46,815 nucleotides of DNA from an uncultured Bacilli bacterium (GTDB taxonomy: Bacteria; Bacillota_I; Bacilli_A; RF39; UBA660). Position numbers and translations under genes: made by a program. The stretch is taken from assembly GCA_947629165.1 (NCBI GenBank), contig CANRCR010000008.1:1-46815 (forward strand), given 5' to 3'. The notes beneath the pieces were generated by a model. The model had not been told where the DNA came from, searched no databases, and worked only from the letters and a program-made list of their open reading frames with translations. Each line of letters begins with the position of its first letter. The first letter of the stretch is position 1. This document shows, piece by piece, positions 16,119-24,238 of the stretch.

Positions 16119-17342
16119 TTATTTATTTTTATATAGAACTCCAACACATTCGACGTGATAAGTTTGAGGAAATAAATCAATAGGAGTAATCTTTTCGATG
16201 GTATAAATAGAAGTCAAAGTTTTTAAATCTCTGGCAAAAGTAACGGGATCACACGAAACATAACAGATGACATCTGGTTGTAAACGAAGTAACGTTTCCT
16301 TTGTTTTTTCATCCAATCCTTTTCGAGGAGGATCCACAATAACAAAATCACAACGAGGTAAAGTAGCAATGACATCTTCTACTTTTCCTTCGTAAAAAGT
16401 AATGTTAGAAACCTGATTTTGTTCTTTATTTAAAAGCGCATTTTGAATAGCACTCGAAACTACTTCTACTCCAATTACTTGACGACAATAAGGACTTGCA
16501 ATTAAGCCCAAAGTACCCGTTCCACAATAAAGATCGAGTAATACCTTCGGTTTTTTCTTTCTCACTTCCTCGATAACTTGTTCGTACAAAACGGAAGTCA
16601 TTTCAGAATTAACTTGAAAAAAAGATTGATCAGATAACGTAAATACTTGATTAAAAAGTTTCATTTCAAAAGGACCCGATTGATAGACAATTTGCTGATT
16701 TTTATAAAGAACCTTTATTTTAAATTCATCTAAATAAGAAAGTAAAGTTTCTGGTACAAAAGAACCCTCGATTGAAAGTAAGAATTCATCTTGTTCATTC
16801 ATTCGAATTTGAATTTTTTGAAAAGCACTTTCTTTTTTTAAATACGTCGAAAGAGAAGCAATTAAGGAATTCATTTTAACAGGTAACAAAAGACAATAGT
16901 CGATCGGAACTAACTGGTCACTTTTCCCTTGATGATAACATAACTTCCGGTCCTTTACTTCTAAAATAACTTTGTTTCGATAATGAAAATGAGATCCCGT
17001 CTTTAAAGGCTCGATTGGACCTTGATAAGAGGCATACCGCATTAAAAGTTCTTTTACTTTTTGCATCTTAAAATGTTTTTGTCCTTCCTCCGATTGATGT
17101 TGTAATTGACACCCTCCACAACGACCAAAATAAGGACAAGCTGGCTCTACTCTTTCCGAAGAACACGATTTAATTTCATCGATCACTCCCCGTTCAAAAT
17201 GTTTCTTTTTTTCCGTAAGATGAATCTCCACCTGCTCCTGAGGTAATCCTCTTTCTACAAAAATCAATCCATCTTCACCTTGGGCAATCCCATCACCGAA
17301 ATGATCTTGTTTTAAAATTTGAACTATCTTTTTTTCATTCAT
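16119..17342 (-). CDS. 23S rRNA (uracil-5-)-methyltransferase, RlmCD/RumA family
   Basis: About 407 residues. N-terminal TRAM-like beta barrel, the iron-sulfur cysteine cluster with CPYFGRCGGCQLQH, SAM motif LDLYCGTGTLGL, FVIVDPPRKGLD, and the catalytic SCDP motif with the nucleophile Cys in YVSCDPVTFARDL. Members methylate C5 of uracils in 23S rRNA (RlmCD in Bacilli) or tRNA; which site cannot be told from sequence. Start choice: four Met codons lie within 19 bases, and a TATAAT at 17359-17364 overlaps the first (17360). I chose 17342, which has AGATGG 8 bases upstream; 17348 and 17360 remain possible. Confidence 0.9.
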   Translation of the reverse strand: MNEKKIVQILKQDHFGDGIAQGEDGLIFVERGLPQEQVEIHLTEKKKHFERGVIDEIKSCSSERVEPACPYFGRCGGCQLQHQSEEGQKHFKMQKVKELLMRYASYQGPIEPLKTGSHFHYRNKVILEVKDRKLCYHQGKSDQLVPIDYCLLLPVKMNSLIASLSTYLKKESAFQKIQIRMNEQDEFLLSIEGSFVPETLLSYLDEFKIKVLYKNQQIVYQSGPFEMKLFNQVFTLSDQSFFQVNSEMTSVLYEQVIEEVRKKKPKVLLDLYCGTGTLGLIASPYCRQVIGVEVVSSAIQNALLNKEQNQVSNITFYEGKVEDVIATLPRCDFVIVDPPRKGLDEKTKETLLRLQPDVICYVSCDPVTFARDLKTLTSIYTIEKITPIDLFPQTYHVECVGVLYKNK

Positions 17343-17399
17343 ATACATCGCCATCTTCATTATAACGAATTTTAAAAGAAAACGATAGTCTTTCTTTTA

Positions 17400-17430
17400 T
17401 TCATAGTTTTGCTCGAATTGATACATACTA
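17400..17430 (+). promoter_or_regulatory. Candidate sigma-G-type forespore promoter of the ger operon
   Basis: TTCATA (17400-17405), an 18-base spacer, then CATACTA (17424-17430), a good match to the forespore sigma-F/sigma-G -10. In Bacillus gerA-type operons are transcribed by sigma-G. The predicted start lies just before the AAGGAGG of the first gene. No sigma-A -10 is seen here on this strand. Confidence 0.7.
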
Positions 17431-17452
17431 CAAAAAGAAAAAGGAGGAAAAA

Positions 17453-18886
17453 ATGACTCTTTTGATTGAAAAAATTAAAAAAAAGGTAGGTAGTAGTACC
17501 GATTTTATATTTCGTGAAATGACTATTCAAAACAAAACGATTATTCTCATCTTTAACGAAGTACTTTCGAGCAGTGAAGATATCAATCAATTTATTTTGA
17601 AATATCTCGCTAATATCATCGAAAAAAAAGTAGAAATCCCCACTTCCTTCTATCACTATTTCTTAAATTCGATGCCCGGTCACCATATCAAAGAAATTAA
17701 AGACTTACAAGAAGCAATCGATGCCCTTTACAACGGTTATACTGTAATCATTACTTCAGAAAAAGAGATGTTAGCAATCGAGACAAAAGCAAACCTCGAT
17801 CGTGGTATTAACGAAGCAAACAACGAACAGTCCATTCAAGGACCCAAAGATGCTTTTACTGAAAACTTTAATAAAAATTTAGGACTCGTTCGAAAACGAA
17901 TTAAAAGTGAACATCTTTGGTTACAAGAATATACCATCGGTAAAGAGACAAAAACCAAAGTAGGACTCTTATACATGGAAAACATCGCCGAAGAGGAAAC
18001 AATTCAAAAAGTAAAAGAAGAACTTTTAAAAATAAATATCGATGGCATTATCGATAGTGGTTATATCAAAGAATTAATTCAAGGAGAAAAGCCCCGATTC
18101 TTCCCTACTATTTTAGCAACCGAACGACCCGATCAAGTAAGTATGGCATTGCTCGAAGGAAAAATTGCCATTTTGGTAGATAATAGTCCTTATGTTTTAA
18201 TAATTCCTTGTTTCTTTATTGATTTTTTTCATACGACCGATGACTATTATCAAAAACCGATCAACATTTCTTTTATACGAATCATTCGTCTTTTTGCTTT
18301 CTTCATTGCAATCTTTATACCTGGTTTTTATATTGCCGTAACAACGCATAACCAAGAAGTTTTATCCCTCGACTTATTAATTAATTTTTCGGCCCAACGA
18401 GCGATGGTTCCTTTCCCCGCCTTAATCGAAGCACTATTAATGAGTGTCACCTTTGAAATATTAAGAGAAAGTGATACGCGAATGCCTTCGAGTATGGGAA
18501 CGGCCGTCTCTATTTTAGGTGGATTAGTTTTAGGAGATGCTGCCGTAAATGCCGGTATTGTCTCCCCCATCATGATAATTGTCGTCGCTATTTCGGCAAT
18601 CTCGGGTCTCCTTTTTTCTTCAATCGAAATGATTTCAGCCCTTCGGTGGTGGAGATTTATACTCCTTATCCTAGCGACGCTATTAGGTATGTACGGAATT
18701 GTTTTAGGAGGACTACTCCTCATTATCCATTTAACTAGTTTAAATTCATTTGGAAAACCCTACCTTGCTCCGTTTGCCCCTTTTATTAAAGAAGAACAAA
18801 AAGATGCCCTAATCAAAACAGAAAATCGAGGAATCCGATATCGAAATCCCTATTTAACTAAAAAAAATAAAATACGTGGGAGGTAA
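17453..18886 (+). CDS. gerAA: Germinant receptor subunit A (GerA/GerAA family)
   Basis: 477 residues. GerA-type A subunits sit in the spore inner membrane and, with B and C subunits, sense nutrients to trigger germination; recent work treats the A subunit as a ligand-gated ion channel. A soluble N-terminal region (about 1-225) is followed by the conserved PYVLIIPCFFIDFFHTTDDYY segment, then four or more membrane helices (about 265-430) with AxxGAxxPxxxxAxx-like loops, and a basic tail. AAGGAGG lies 6 bases before the ATG. It is first in an A-C-B operon with a sigma-G-like promoter. The nutrient specificity cannot be inferred. Confidence 0.93.
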   Translation: MTLLIEKIKKKVGSSTDFIFREMTIQNKTIILIFNEVLSSSEDINQFILKYLANIIEKKVEIPTSFYHYFLNSMPGHHIKEIKDLQEAIDALYNGYTVIITSEKEMLAIETKANLDRGINEANNEQSIQGPKDAFTENFNKNLGLVRKRIKSEHLWLQEYTIGKETKTKVGLLYMENIAEEETIQKVKEELLKINIDGIIDSGYIKELIQGEKPRFFPTILATERPDQVSMALLEGKIAILVDNSPYVLIIPCFFIDFFHTTDDYYQKPINISFIRIIRLFAFFIAIFIPGFYIAVTTHNQEVLSLDLLINFSAQRAMVPFPALIEALLMSVTFEILRESDTRMPSSMGTAVSILGGLVLGDAAVNAGIVSPIMIIVVAISAISGLLFSSIEMISALRWWRFILLILATLLGMYGIVLGGLLLIIHLTSLNSFGKPYLAPFAPFIKEEQKDALIKTENRGIRYRNPYLTKKNKIRGR

Positions 18887-18888
18887 AA

Positions 18889-19926
18889 ATGAAAAAAATA
18901 ATCGTACTCTGTATACTTCTATTAGGACTGATAACAGGATGTGTTAGTTATACAGAATTAAATGAATTAGGAATTGTAAGTGCTTTAGGAATTGAAGAAA
19001 TCGATCAACAAATTCAATTGACAGCCAACTTTATACTACCTCAAAAAGACGATGGAGAATCTACTTACCAAAGTACCTGTTTTCAAAGTCGGGGAACGAC
19101 GATAGAAGAAGCATTAAACAATCTCTATTTACAAGTAAGCAAAAAAATAGATTTAGCTCATCTCGAACTAGTTGCTATCGATACCACCATCGCTCAAGAA
19201 GATTTAAATAAGATACTTCAGTTTTTTTTACAAGAACCCACCGCTAGAAATAATTTCCCCATTGTCTTAATGAAAGAGGTTAACGCCAAAGAATTATTAG
19301 AAAATGAAAATCAAAAGGATACCATTGCCCATCTTTTAACGATGAATCAAATAGCGCAAGGAACTACTTTTTCCCTATCGTTAGAAAATATGGCTCGCCA
19401 ACTACTCGAAGAAAAAAATACCGTAATCCCGGTAGTTAGTTCAAAAGATCATATCCCTACAACCGAAGGGTTAGCCATCATCCAAGATAATAAGTTAAAA
19501 GATTATCTCACACTAGAAGAAAGTAATGCTTATCTATATCTTTCTAATCAAATTAATTCTTTTACGTTAATACCTTCAAATTCCAATCAGACAAGTGAAA
19601 TAATTGTAAAAGAAAATCATACAATCATAAGTTCACATCAAAATAAAATACAAATCGAAATTCAAAGTACGATCGAATCGAAAGAAAATAATGTTGATTT
19701 AAAAGAAAATTATGAAAAAGAAGTAAAAAAAAGAATCGACTCCCTTATTAAAAAAACGCAAGATAATAAAATGGATCTTCTACATTTTTTAACATTAATT
19801 TATCGAAACGATTATAACTTTTATGAACATAATAAAACGAATCTCTTCGAGCAACTTACTTACGAAATTACCTTTCATACTACCATTCAATACCCTAATT
19901 TAAAAACGGAAGGAGTGCTTATATAA
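18889..19926 (+). CDS. gerAC: Germinant receptor lipoprotein subunit C (GerC family)
   Basis: 345 residues. A signal peptide with lipobox LITGC (lipidated Cys18) gives a lipoprotein on the outer face of the spore inner membrane. The mature start YTELNELGIVSALGIE is the usual GerC opening, and the remainder shows the alternating strand/helix pattern of the family. GGGAGG precedes the ATG; it begins 2 bases after gerAA, and its stop shares a base with the next ATG (TAATG). The order A-C-B differs from the Bacillus A-B-C order. Confidence 0.92.
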   Translation: MKKIIVLCILLLGLITGCVSYTELNELGIVSALGIEEIDQQIQLTANFILPQKDDGESTYQSTCFQSRGTTIEEALNNLYLQVSKKIDLAHLELVAIDTTIAQEDLNKILQFFLQEPTARNNFPIVLMKEVNAKELLENENQKDTIAHLLTMNQIAQGTTFSLSLENMARQLLEEKNTVIPVVSSKDHIPTTEGLAIIQDNKLKDYLTLEESNAYLYLSNQINSFTLIPSNSNQTSEIIVKENHTIISSHQNKIQIEIQSTIESKENNVDLKENYEKEVKKRIDSLIKKTQDNKMDLLHFLTLIYRNDYNFYEHNKTNLFEQLTYEITFHTTIQYPNLKTEGVLI

Positions 19927-20990
19927 TGCATCATAAAATTGCACTTCGCCAAGTAAACTTTTTAACTTTCTTTTTAAGTCGGTCTTTATTTTTACTTTTT
20001 GCTCTGCCCTATTTATTAGAAATCGTTCAGAACGATTTATTGATTGTTATTCCATTAGGAACAATTTTAGGACTAATCCCGTTAGGAATCTATTTTATAC
20101 TATGGAAAAAAGAACCACACCAAAATATTTTTGAAAAAATAGATACGTTCTTTTCAAAACCTTTTTCACTATTATTTCGAATTATATTATGGATCAGTCT
20201 GCTTTTTATTAGTTGTTTTCTAGTATTTTATATTACTTCTTATATCAACTATAGTCTCGTTCCTCAAATTAGTTTAATGATTATAACTATTACCTTCTTG
20301 GGAGTAATCTACAATTTAGCAACCAAAGGAATAGAAACAATTGCTCGAACAGGAGAAATATTATTTTTTATCTTTATTTTATTATTTGTTATTACCTTGA
20401 TTGGCGTAATTCCCTTAATTGATATTGATCAAGTACGACCTTTTTTTATTCATTCTACAAGCAGAATCTTAAAAGCAAGTATTCAATATGCCTTTTTTGT
20501 AACGACACCTTTATTTTTATTATTTGCCTTACCCCAAGATATCGTTGTCGAAAAAAAACATAAAAAAGCAATTTTAAAAAGTTATTTACTTGCTTCCCTT
20601 TTTATTTGGATAATAACCTTCTTAACCATAAGTATTTTGGGAAATCAATTTGCGCTTTTTTATCAATATCCCACTACTTTACTACTACGAAAAGTAACTT
20701 TCCTAAAAATTATTGAACGCCTTGAAATAATCTTATCCGTACATTTTTTATTTGATTTGTTTTTATTAATGGCTCTACTATTTCTTTTATTAAAAGAAGG
20801 AATTAAAAATATATTTGGTATAACAGAAAAAAAGAAAATGAATAAAGCTCTTTTACTAGCAAGTATCTTTATTCTATTTGGAAGTAATTACATCCCTCCA
20901 ATTATCCCCTATTATGGAGCAATGACAATTATCGTTACCATTTTTATTCCCATACTTCTAATTATTCGACAAAAAATAAGGAAATCATAA
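19926..20990 (+). CDS. gerAB: Germinant receptor permease-like subunit B (GerB, spore permease family)
   Basis: 354 residues, about ten membrane helices, beginning with the family-like QVNFLTFFLSRSLFLLFALPYLLEI. GerB subunits are APC-type transporter relatives that bind the germinant, with little evidence of transport. The start overlaps the GerC stop, so translation is coupled; GGAAGGAG lies 9 bases upstream. Last gene of the operon, ending in a strong terminator. Confidence 0.92.
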   Translation: MHHKIALRQVNFLTFFLSRSLFLLFALPYLLEIVQNDLLIVIPLGTILGLIPLGIYFILWKKEPHQNIFEKIDTFFSKPFSLLFRIILWISLLFISCFLVFYITSYINYSLVPQISLMIITITFLGVIYNLATKGIETIARTGEILFFIFILLFVITLIGVIPLIDIDQVRPFFIHSTSRILKASIQYAFFVTTPLFLLFALPQDIVVEKKHKKAILKSYLLASLFIWIITFLTISILGNQFALFYQYPTTLLLRKVTFLKIIERLEIILSVHFLFDLFLLMALLFLLLKEGIKNIFGITEKKKMNKALLLASIFILFGSNYIPPIIPYYGAMTIIVTIFIPILLIIRQKIRKS

Positions 20991-21005
20991 ATTTCCTTAT
21001 TTTAT
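20973..21005. terminator. Bidirectional terminator between gerAB and the convergent membrane gene
   Basis: A 13-bp perfect stem (20973-20985 with 20991-21003), AAAATAAGGAAAT and its complement, with a 5-base loop and T-rich flanks on both strands. It serves the two convergent genes. Confidence 0.88.
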
Positions 21006-21347
21006 TTCATGACTGACAGGAATTGTAATGGTAGGTTCATCGGTCGAAGCAGACTTTGGTTTATAATTAATAATATTTTGTTTCTTTAATGTTTCGTACA
21101 AGGTAGGAGCCCCTATAAAACCAAAAAGGGCCACCCAAAGAGATGCAATTACAGAAACTTTATAAAAATAAATGGTAAATGGAATTCCTAAACCGAAAGA
21201 TACCAACAAATTTAAAATCCATATCTTATAATTTCGATTAAAAAATGGTAACATCTTAATCTTTTGAACTAACGCCATTTCAAAAATCGAAAAAGTAATT
21301 CCAATAAGAAGTAAATTTAATAACTCTTCAGGCACAAATGCATCCAT
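20997..21347 (-). CDS. Small membrane protein, possibly holin-like, unknown function
   Basis: 116 residues with three hydrophobic segments (about 8-28, 43-62, 66-86) and a polar C-terminal tail. The order (N-terminal amphipathic start, loops, soluble tail KPKSASTDEP) is reminiscent of phage-type holins or small regulatory membrane proteins, but I see no diagnostic motif. AAAGGAGG precedes the ATG. It stands alone between the ger operon and the repeat protein. Confidence 0.7.
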   Translation of the reverse strand: MDAFVPEELLNLLLIGITFSIFEMALVQKIKMLPFFNRNYKIWILNLLVSFGLGIPFTIYFYKVSVIASLWVALFGFIGAPTLYETLKKQNIINYKPKSASTDEPTITIPVSHEIK

Positions 21348-21417
21348 ATAAACCTCCTTTTATTTATCTATTATAAATTTATTCAAAATAAAAAAGAAGA
21401 CAGATAGCATTGGTCCA

Positions 21418-21445
21418 AAAAAAAGGAAAGTAGTTCACTTTCCTT
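21418..21445 (-). terminator. Rho-independent terminator after the repeat-protein gene
   Basis: A 9-bp stem AAGGAAAGT/ACTTTCCTT (21423-21431 with 21437-21445) and a T run on the minus strand overlap the stop codon. Confidence 0.88.
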
Positions 21446-22442
21446 AATTACAAACAAATCCTGCAGCTCTTTTTTGAAGAAGCACATCATTCTTATTAGG
21501 TGCAGTTGGATAATCCAAAGTAATCGGATTATTTGGATCCTCTAATACCGTTGGATCTAATTTTTGATAATCGATTGTCTGCGTTTTTTCGACTTGATCA
21601 AGAACTGTGTCATTACAGTATACGTCGTATCCGTCAATAGAAGCAAAACGACTTGAACTTGCTTCACATTCTTGAACAAGACTTTCGATTGTAATGGTAC
21701 TTCCTGCAACGAGACTACTACGTTCATGAAGTTCCAAACGCGTAACAACATCATTTACATAGGTATAACGTTCTTCATAAACGATTGATACATCCGAATT
21801 TACAAAAGAACTAGTACAAACAACCGTTCCATCATGAGATTCTTCCGGTGTTGAAACTGGAGCAGCACTAGGAATAGGCTTATGTTCGTAACGTTCCGGT
21901 AAAAAAACACGAAGCATTGGTGGTAATACTGCAATAACCGTAAGTAATATAATCAAAAAAATGCATCCGACAAAAACTTTATCAATAGGATTTTTCTTTG
22001 GTTTATCTTCTGCTTCTGAATTTACTTTCTCATTAGTAGCAGTTTCAGTATTTACTCCTGCTTCTGGAGTAACATCTACGTTATTAAAATCTTCAACACC
22101 TGATTCGGTCTCTGGGGTAACGTCTACGTTATTAAAATCTTCAACACCTGATCCGGTTTCTGGAGTAACGTCTACGTTATTGAAATCCTCAACACCTGAT
22201 CCTACTTCTGGAGTAACATCTACGTTATTGAAATCTTCAACACCTGATCCGGCTTCCGAAGTAACATCCACATTATTGAAATCTTCAACACCTGATCCTA
22301 CTTCTGGAGTAACGTCTACGTTATTGAAATCTTCGACACCCGATTCGGTTTCTGGAGTAACGTCTACATTATTAAAATCTTCAACACTTGCTTCTGTATC
22401 TGATACTTCGTTCATTGTTTCTTCTTTATTTTCTTCATTCAT
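21444..22442 (-). CDS. Single-pass membrane protein with seven 16-residue repeats
   Basis: About 332 residues from ATG at 22442 (AGAGGG 8 bases upstream; an in-frame GTG at 22451 is less well placed). Order: a short acidic N-terminus, seven tandem repeats of G-V-E-D-F-N-N-V-D-V-T-P-E-x-x-S, a lysine patch, one membrane helix (VGCIFLIILLTVIAVLPPML), then an outside domain of about 150 residues with three scattered cysteines and a CN end. The repeats come before the helix, so by the positive-inside rule (KPKKNPIDK before the helix) they should be cytosolic. The outer domain has a strand-rich look similar to small DUF1307-type lipoproteins, a weak resemblance. Function unknown. Confidence 0.75.
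   Translation of the reverse strand: MNEENKEETMNEVSDTEASVEDFNNVDVTPETESGVEDFNNVDVTPEVGSGVEDFNNVDVTSEAGSGVEDFNNVDVTPEVGSGVEDFNNVDVTPETGSGVEDFNNVDVTPETESGVEDFNNVDVTPEAGVNTETATNEKVNSEAEDKPKKNPIDKVFVGCIFLIILLTVIAVLPPMLRVFLPERYEHKPIPSAAPVSTPEESHDGTVVCTSSFVNSDVSIVYEERYTYVNDVVTRLELHERSSLVAGSTITIESLVQECEASSSRFASIDGYDVYCNDTVLDQVEKTQTIDYQKLDPTVLEDPNNPITLDYPTAPNKNDVLLQKRAAGFVCN
22053..22388 (-). repeat. Seven tandem 48-bp in-frame repeats
   Basis: Seven copies of a 48-bp unit encode 16 residues each inside the membrane protein gene. Copies differ mainly at the last four codons (ETES, EVGS, EAGS, ETGS, EAGV), while the FNNVDVT core is nearly fixed. Such arrays commonly change copy number by slippage or recombination. 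Confidence 0.95.
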
Positions 22443-22530
22443 TCGAAACACCCTCTTTATCCTAGTAATATCATATCATACTTTTTTCAATTAGAAAAGA
22501 ACTAATCAAGCGCTTTACATTTCAAAAGCG

Positions 22531-23184
22531 TTAAGACTGTTTTTGAAAGTGACTTTGATCAACGCCACAACGAGGACAAGTGAATCCCTCTTCTATTGGT
22601 CCATAATGGACATAACCGCATACTTCACAAACCCATACTTCCTGATCTTGCGAAGTAGTAATTGCCTCTTCAACATAACTTGGTGCCGATTTCGGAGCAG
22701 AACCCTTTACTACATCATGATAATATTGATATGTCATCGGTTTTAAATCATTTAAAACGGTCGAGCGAACAACCCGGGCTACAAATAAATCATGTGTCTC
22801 TGTCTCAACAATATCAACTAATTCACAGAGAAGATAACCACATACTTGTTCATTTAAAACCGGAATCCCCTCCACTTCTTCGTAGGAAACGCTTTCAAAT
22901 TTATCTTGCTCCCGAGAAGAAGAAAAACCAAACGTCTTAATCACTTGAGGATTCATTGATTCAGCTAGAATAGATACTGCAAATTTTTTGGTTTTACGAA
23001 TTACTTCATTCGTATAATTATTTTTATTAAGGCTAATCGTTATAATTGGATTTTGTGTACCACTCACTTGCGTAAGCGTATTAATAACACACCCTACTTT
23101 TTTCGTATCTTGACAAGTGACAATATAAACTCCGTAACTTATTAAACGAAAAATATTCTTATCAATTAGATTTTCTTCATTCAT
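22531..23184 (-). CDS. Flavin reductase with C-terminal rubredoxin domain
   Basis: 217 residues. Residues about 8-150 form a flavin-reductase-like FMN-binding split barrel (FRLISYGVYIVTCQDTKK ... QNPIITISLNKNNYT). Residues about 178-215 form a rubredoxin-type iron site with VCEVCGYVHYG and CPRCGVDQSHF. Such fusions (high-molecular-weight rubredoxin) pass electrons to flavodiiron or peroxidase partners to detoxify O2, NO or peroxide in anaerobes; no partner gene is in the window. GAAAGGAAAG precedes the ATG. A weak hairpin (AACGCTTT/AAAGCGCTT) just downstream may be its terminator. Confidence 0.92.
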   Translation of the reverse strand: MNEENLIDKNIFRLISYGVYIVTCQDTKKVGCVINTLTQVSGTQNPIITISLNKNNYTNEVIRKTKKFAVSILAESMNPQVIKTFGFSSSREQDKFESVSYEEVEGIPVLNEQVCGYLLCELVDIVETETHDLFVARVVRSTVLNDLKPMTYQYYHDVVKGSAPKSAPSYVEEAITTSQDQEVWVCEVCGYVHYGPIEEGFTCPRCGVDQSHFQKQS

Positions 23185-23201
23185 AATTTCTTTCCTTTCA
23201 T

Positions 23202-24203
23202 CTAATGACGATTCGTTTCAACAAAATGATAAGCATCACGACACATATCTTCAATTCCTAAATGGGCTTCCCATCCTAACTTTTCTTTTGCATAAGAAGG
23301 ATCCGCATAGCATTGATCGATATCCCCTGGACGACGAGCAACAATTTGATAAGGAACTTGAATATGATTAACCGTTTCAAAAGTGTGAACTAATTCTAAA
23401 ACACTGTAACCCTTACCTGTTCCTAAGTTGTAAGCATCGATTCCTTTATCTTTAAGTATTTTCTCAATCGCTTTAATATGTCCTTGGGCTAAATCGACCA
23501 CATGAATATAATCGCGAACTCCCGTTCCATCCGGTGTATCATAATCATCTCCAAAAATATTTAAAGATGCTAACTCTTGCGTTGCTACCTTGACAATATA
23601 AGGCATTAAATTATTAGGAATGGCGTGTGGATCTTCGCCAATTAAACCAGAAGCATGAGCCCCAATTGGATTAAAATAACGAAGTAAAGCAATGGACCAA
23701 TCTTCATCCGAAGAAGCAAGATCTTTTAAAATACGTTCAATCATCAACTTAGTAGTACCATAAGGATTGGTTGTCGACAATGGAAAATCTTCCTTAATTG
23801 GTAAAGAAGCTGGTTTTCCATAGACGGTAGCACTCGATGAGAAAACTAATTTTTTTACATTAAACGTTTGCATTACTTCTAAAAGTGTTAAAGTAGAATC
23901 TAAATTATTACGATAGTACATAAGTGGTTTGTGAACCGACTCTCCTACTGCTTTAAAACCGGCAAAATGAATAACGGCATCAATTTTATGTTCAGTAAAT
24001 ATTTTGGTAACAAGTTCTTTATCGCAACAATCCCCTTCATAAAAGAAAACATCTTTTCCAGTAATGGTATGTATTTTATCAATTACCTCGCGTTTAGAAT
24101 TTGATAAATTATCGAGCACTACTACCTCGTACCCTGCATTAAGTAACTCGACACAAGTATGACTTCCAATATAACCGGTTCCTCCTGTAACAAATATTTT
24201 CAT
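23202..24203 (-). CDS. galE: UDP-glucose 4-epimerase
   Basis: 333 residues. Extended SDR fold: NAD-binding GGTGYIG near the start, DNLSNS, HFAGFKAVGES, the SSSATVYG serine motif and the YGTTK catalytic Tyr-Lys pair, then RYFNPIGAH. GalE interconverts UDP-glucose and UDP-galactose for sugar use and surface glycan or glycolipid precursors. AGGAGG lies before the ATG. It is separated by only 17 bases from the flavin reductase gene and may share its transcript. Confidence 0.95.
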   Translation of the reverse strand: MKIFVTGGTGYIGSHTCVELLNAGYEVVVLDNLSNSKREVIDKIHTITGKDVFFYEGDCCDKELVTKIFTEHKIDAVIHFAGFKAVGESVHKPLMYYRNNLDSTLTLLEVMQTFNVKKLVFSSSATVYGKPASLPIKEDFPLSTTNPYGTTKLMIERILKDLASSDEDWSIALLRYFNPIGAHASGLIGEDPHAIPNNLMPYIVKVATQELASLNIFGDDYDTPDGTGVRDYIHVVDLAQGHIKAIEKILKDKGIDAYNLGTGKGYSVLELVHTFETVNHIQVPYQIVARRPGDIDQCYADPSYAKEKLGWEAHLGIEDMCRDAYHFVETNRH

Positions 24204-24238
24204 AATAATTCCTCCTATATCTAATTATATAATAAATA

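Noticed and set aside
22053-22388. CRISPR array
   Set aside because: The 48-bp units are contiguous and coding with no unique spacers, and no cas genes are present.
21961-22494. Plus-strand ORF of 177 codons across the 48-bp repeats
   Set aside because: It is a by-product of the repeat's open antisense frame (TSTLLKSSTPD repeats), has no ribosome site, and lies opposite a well-supported gene.
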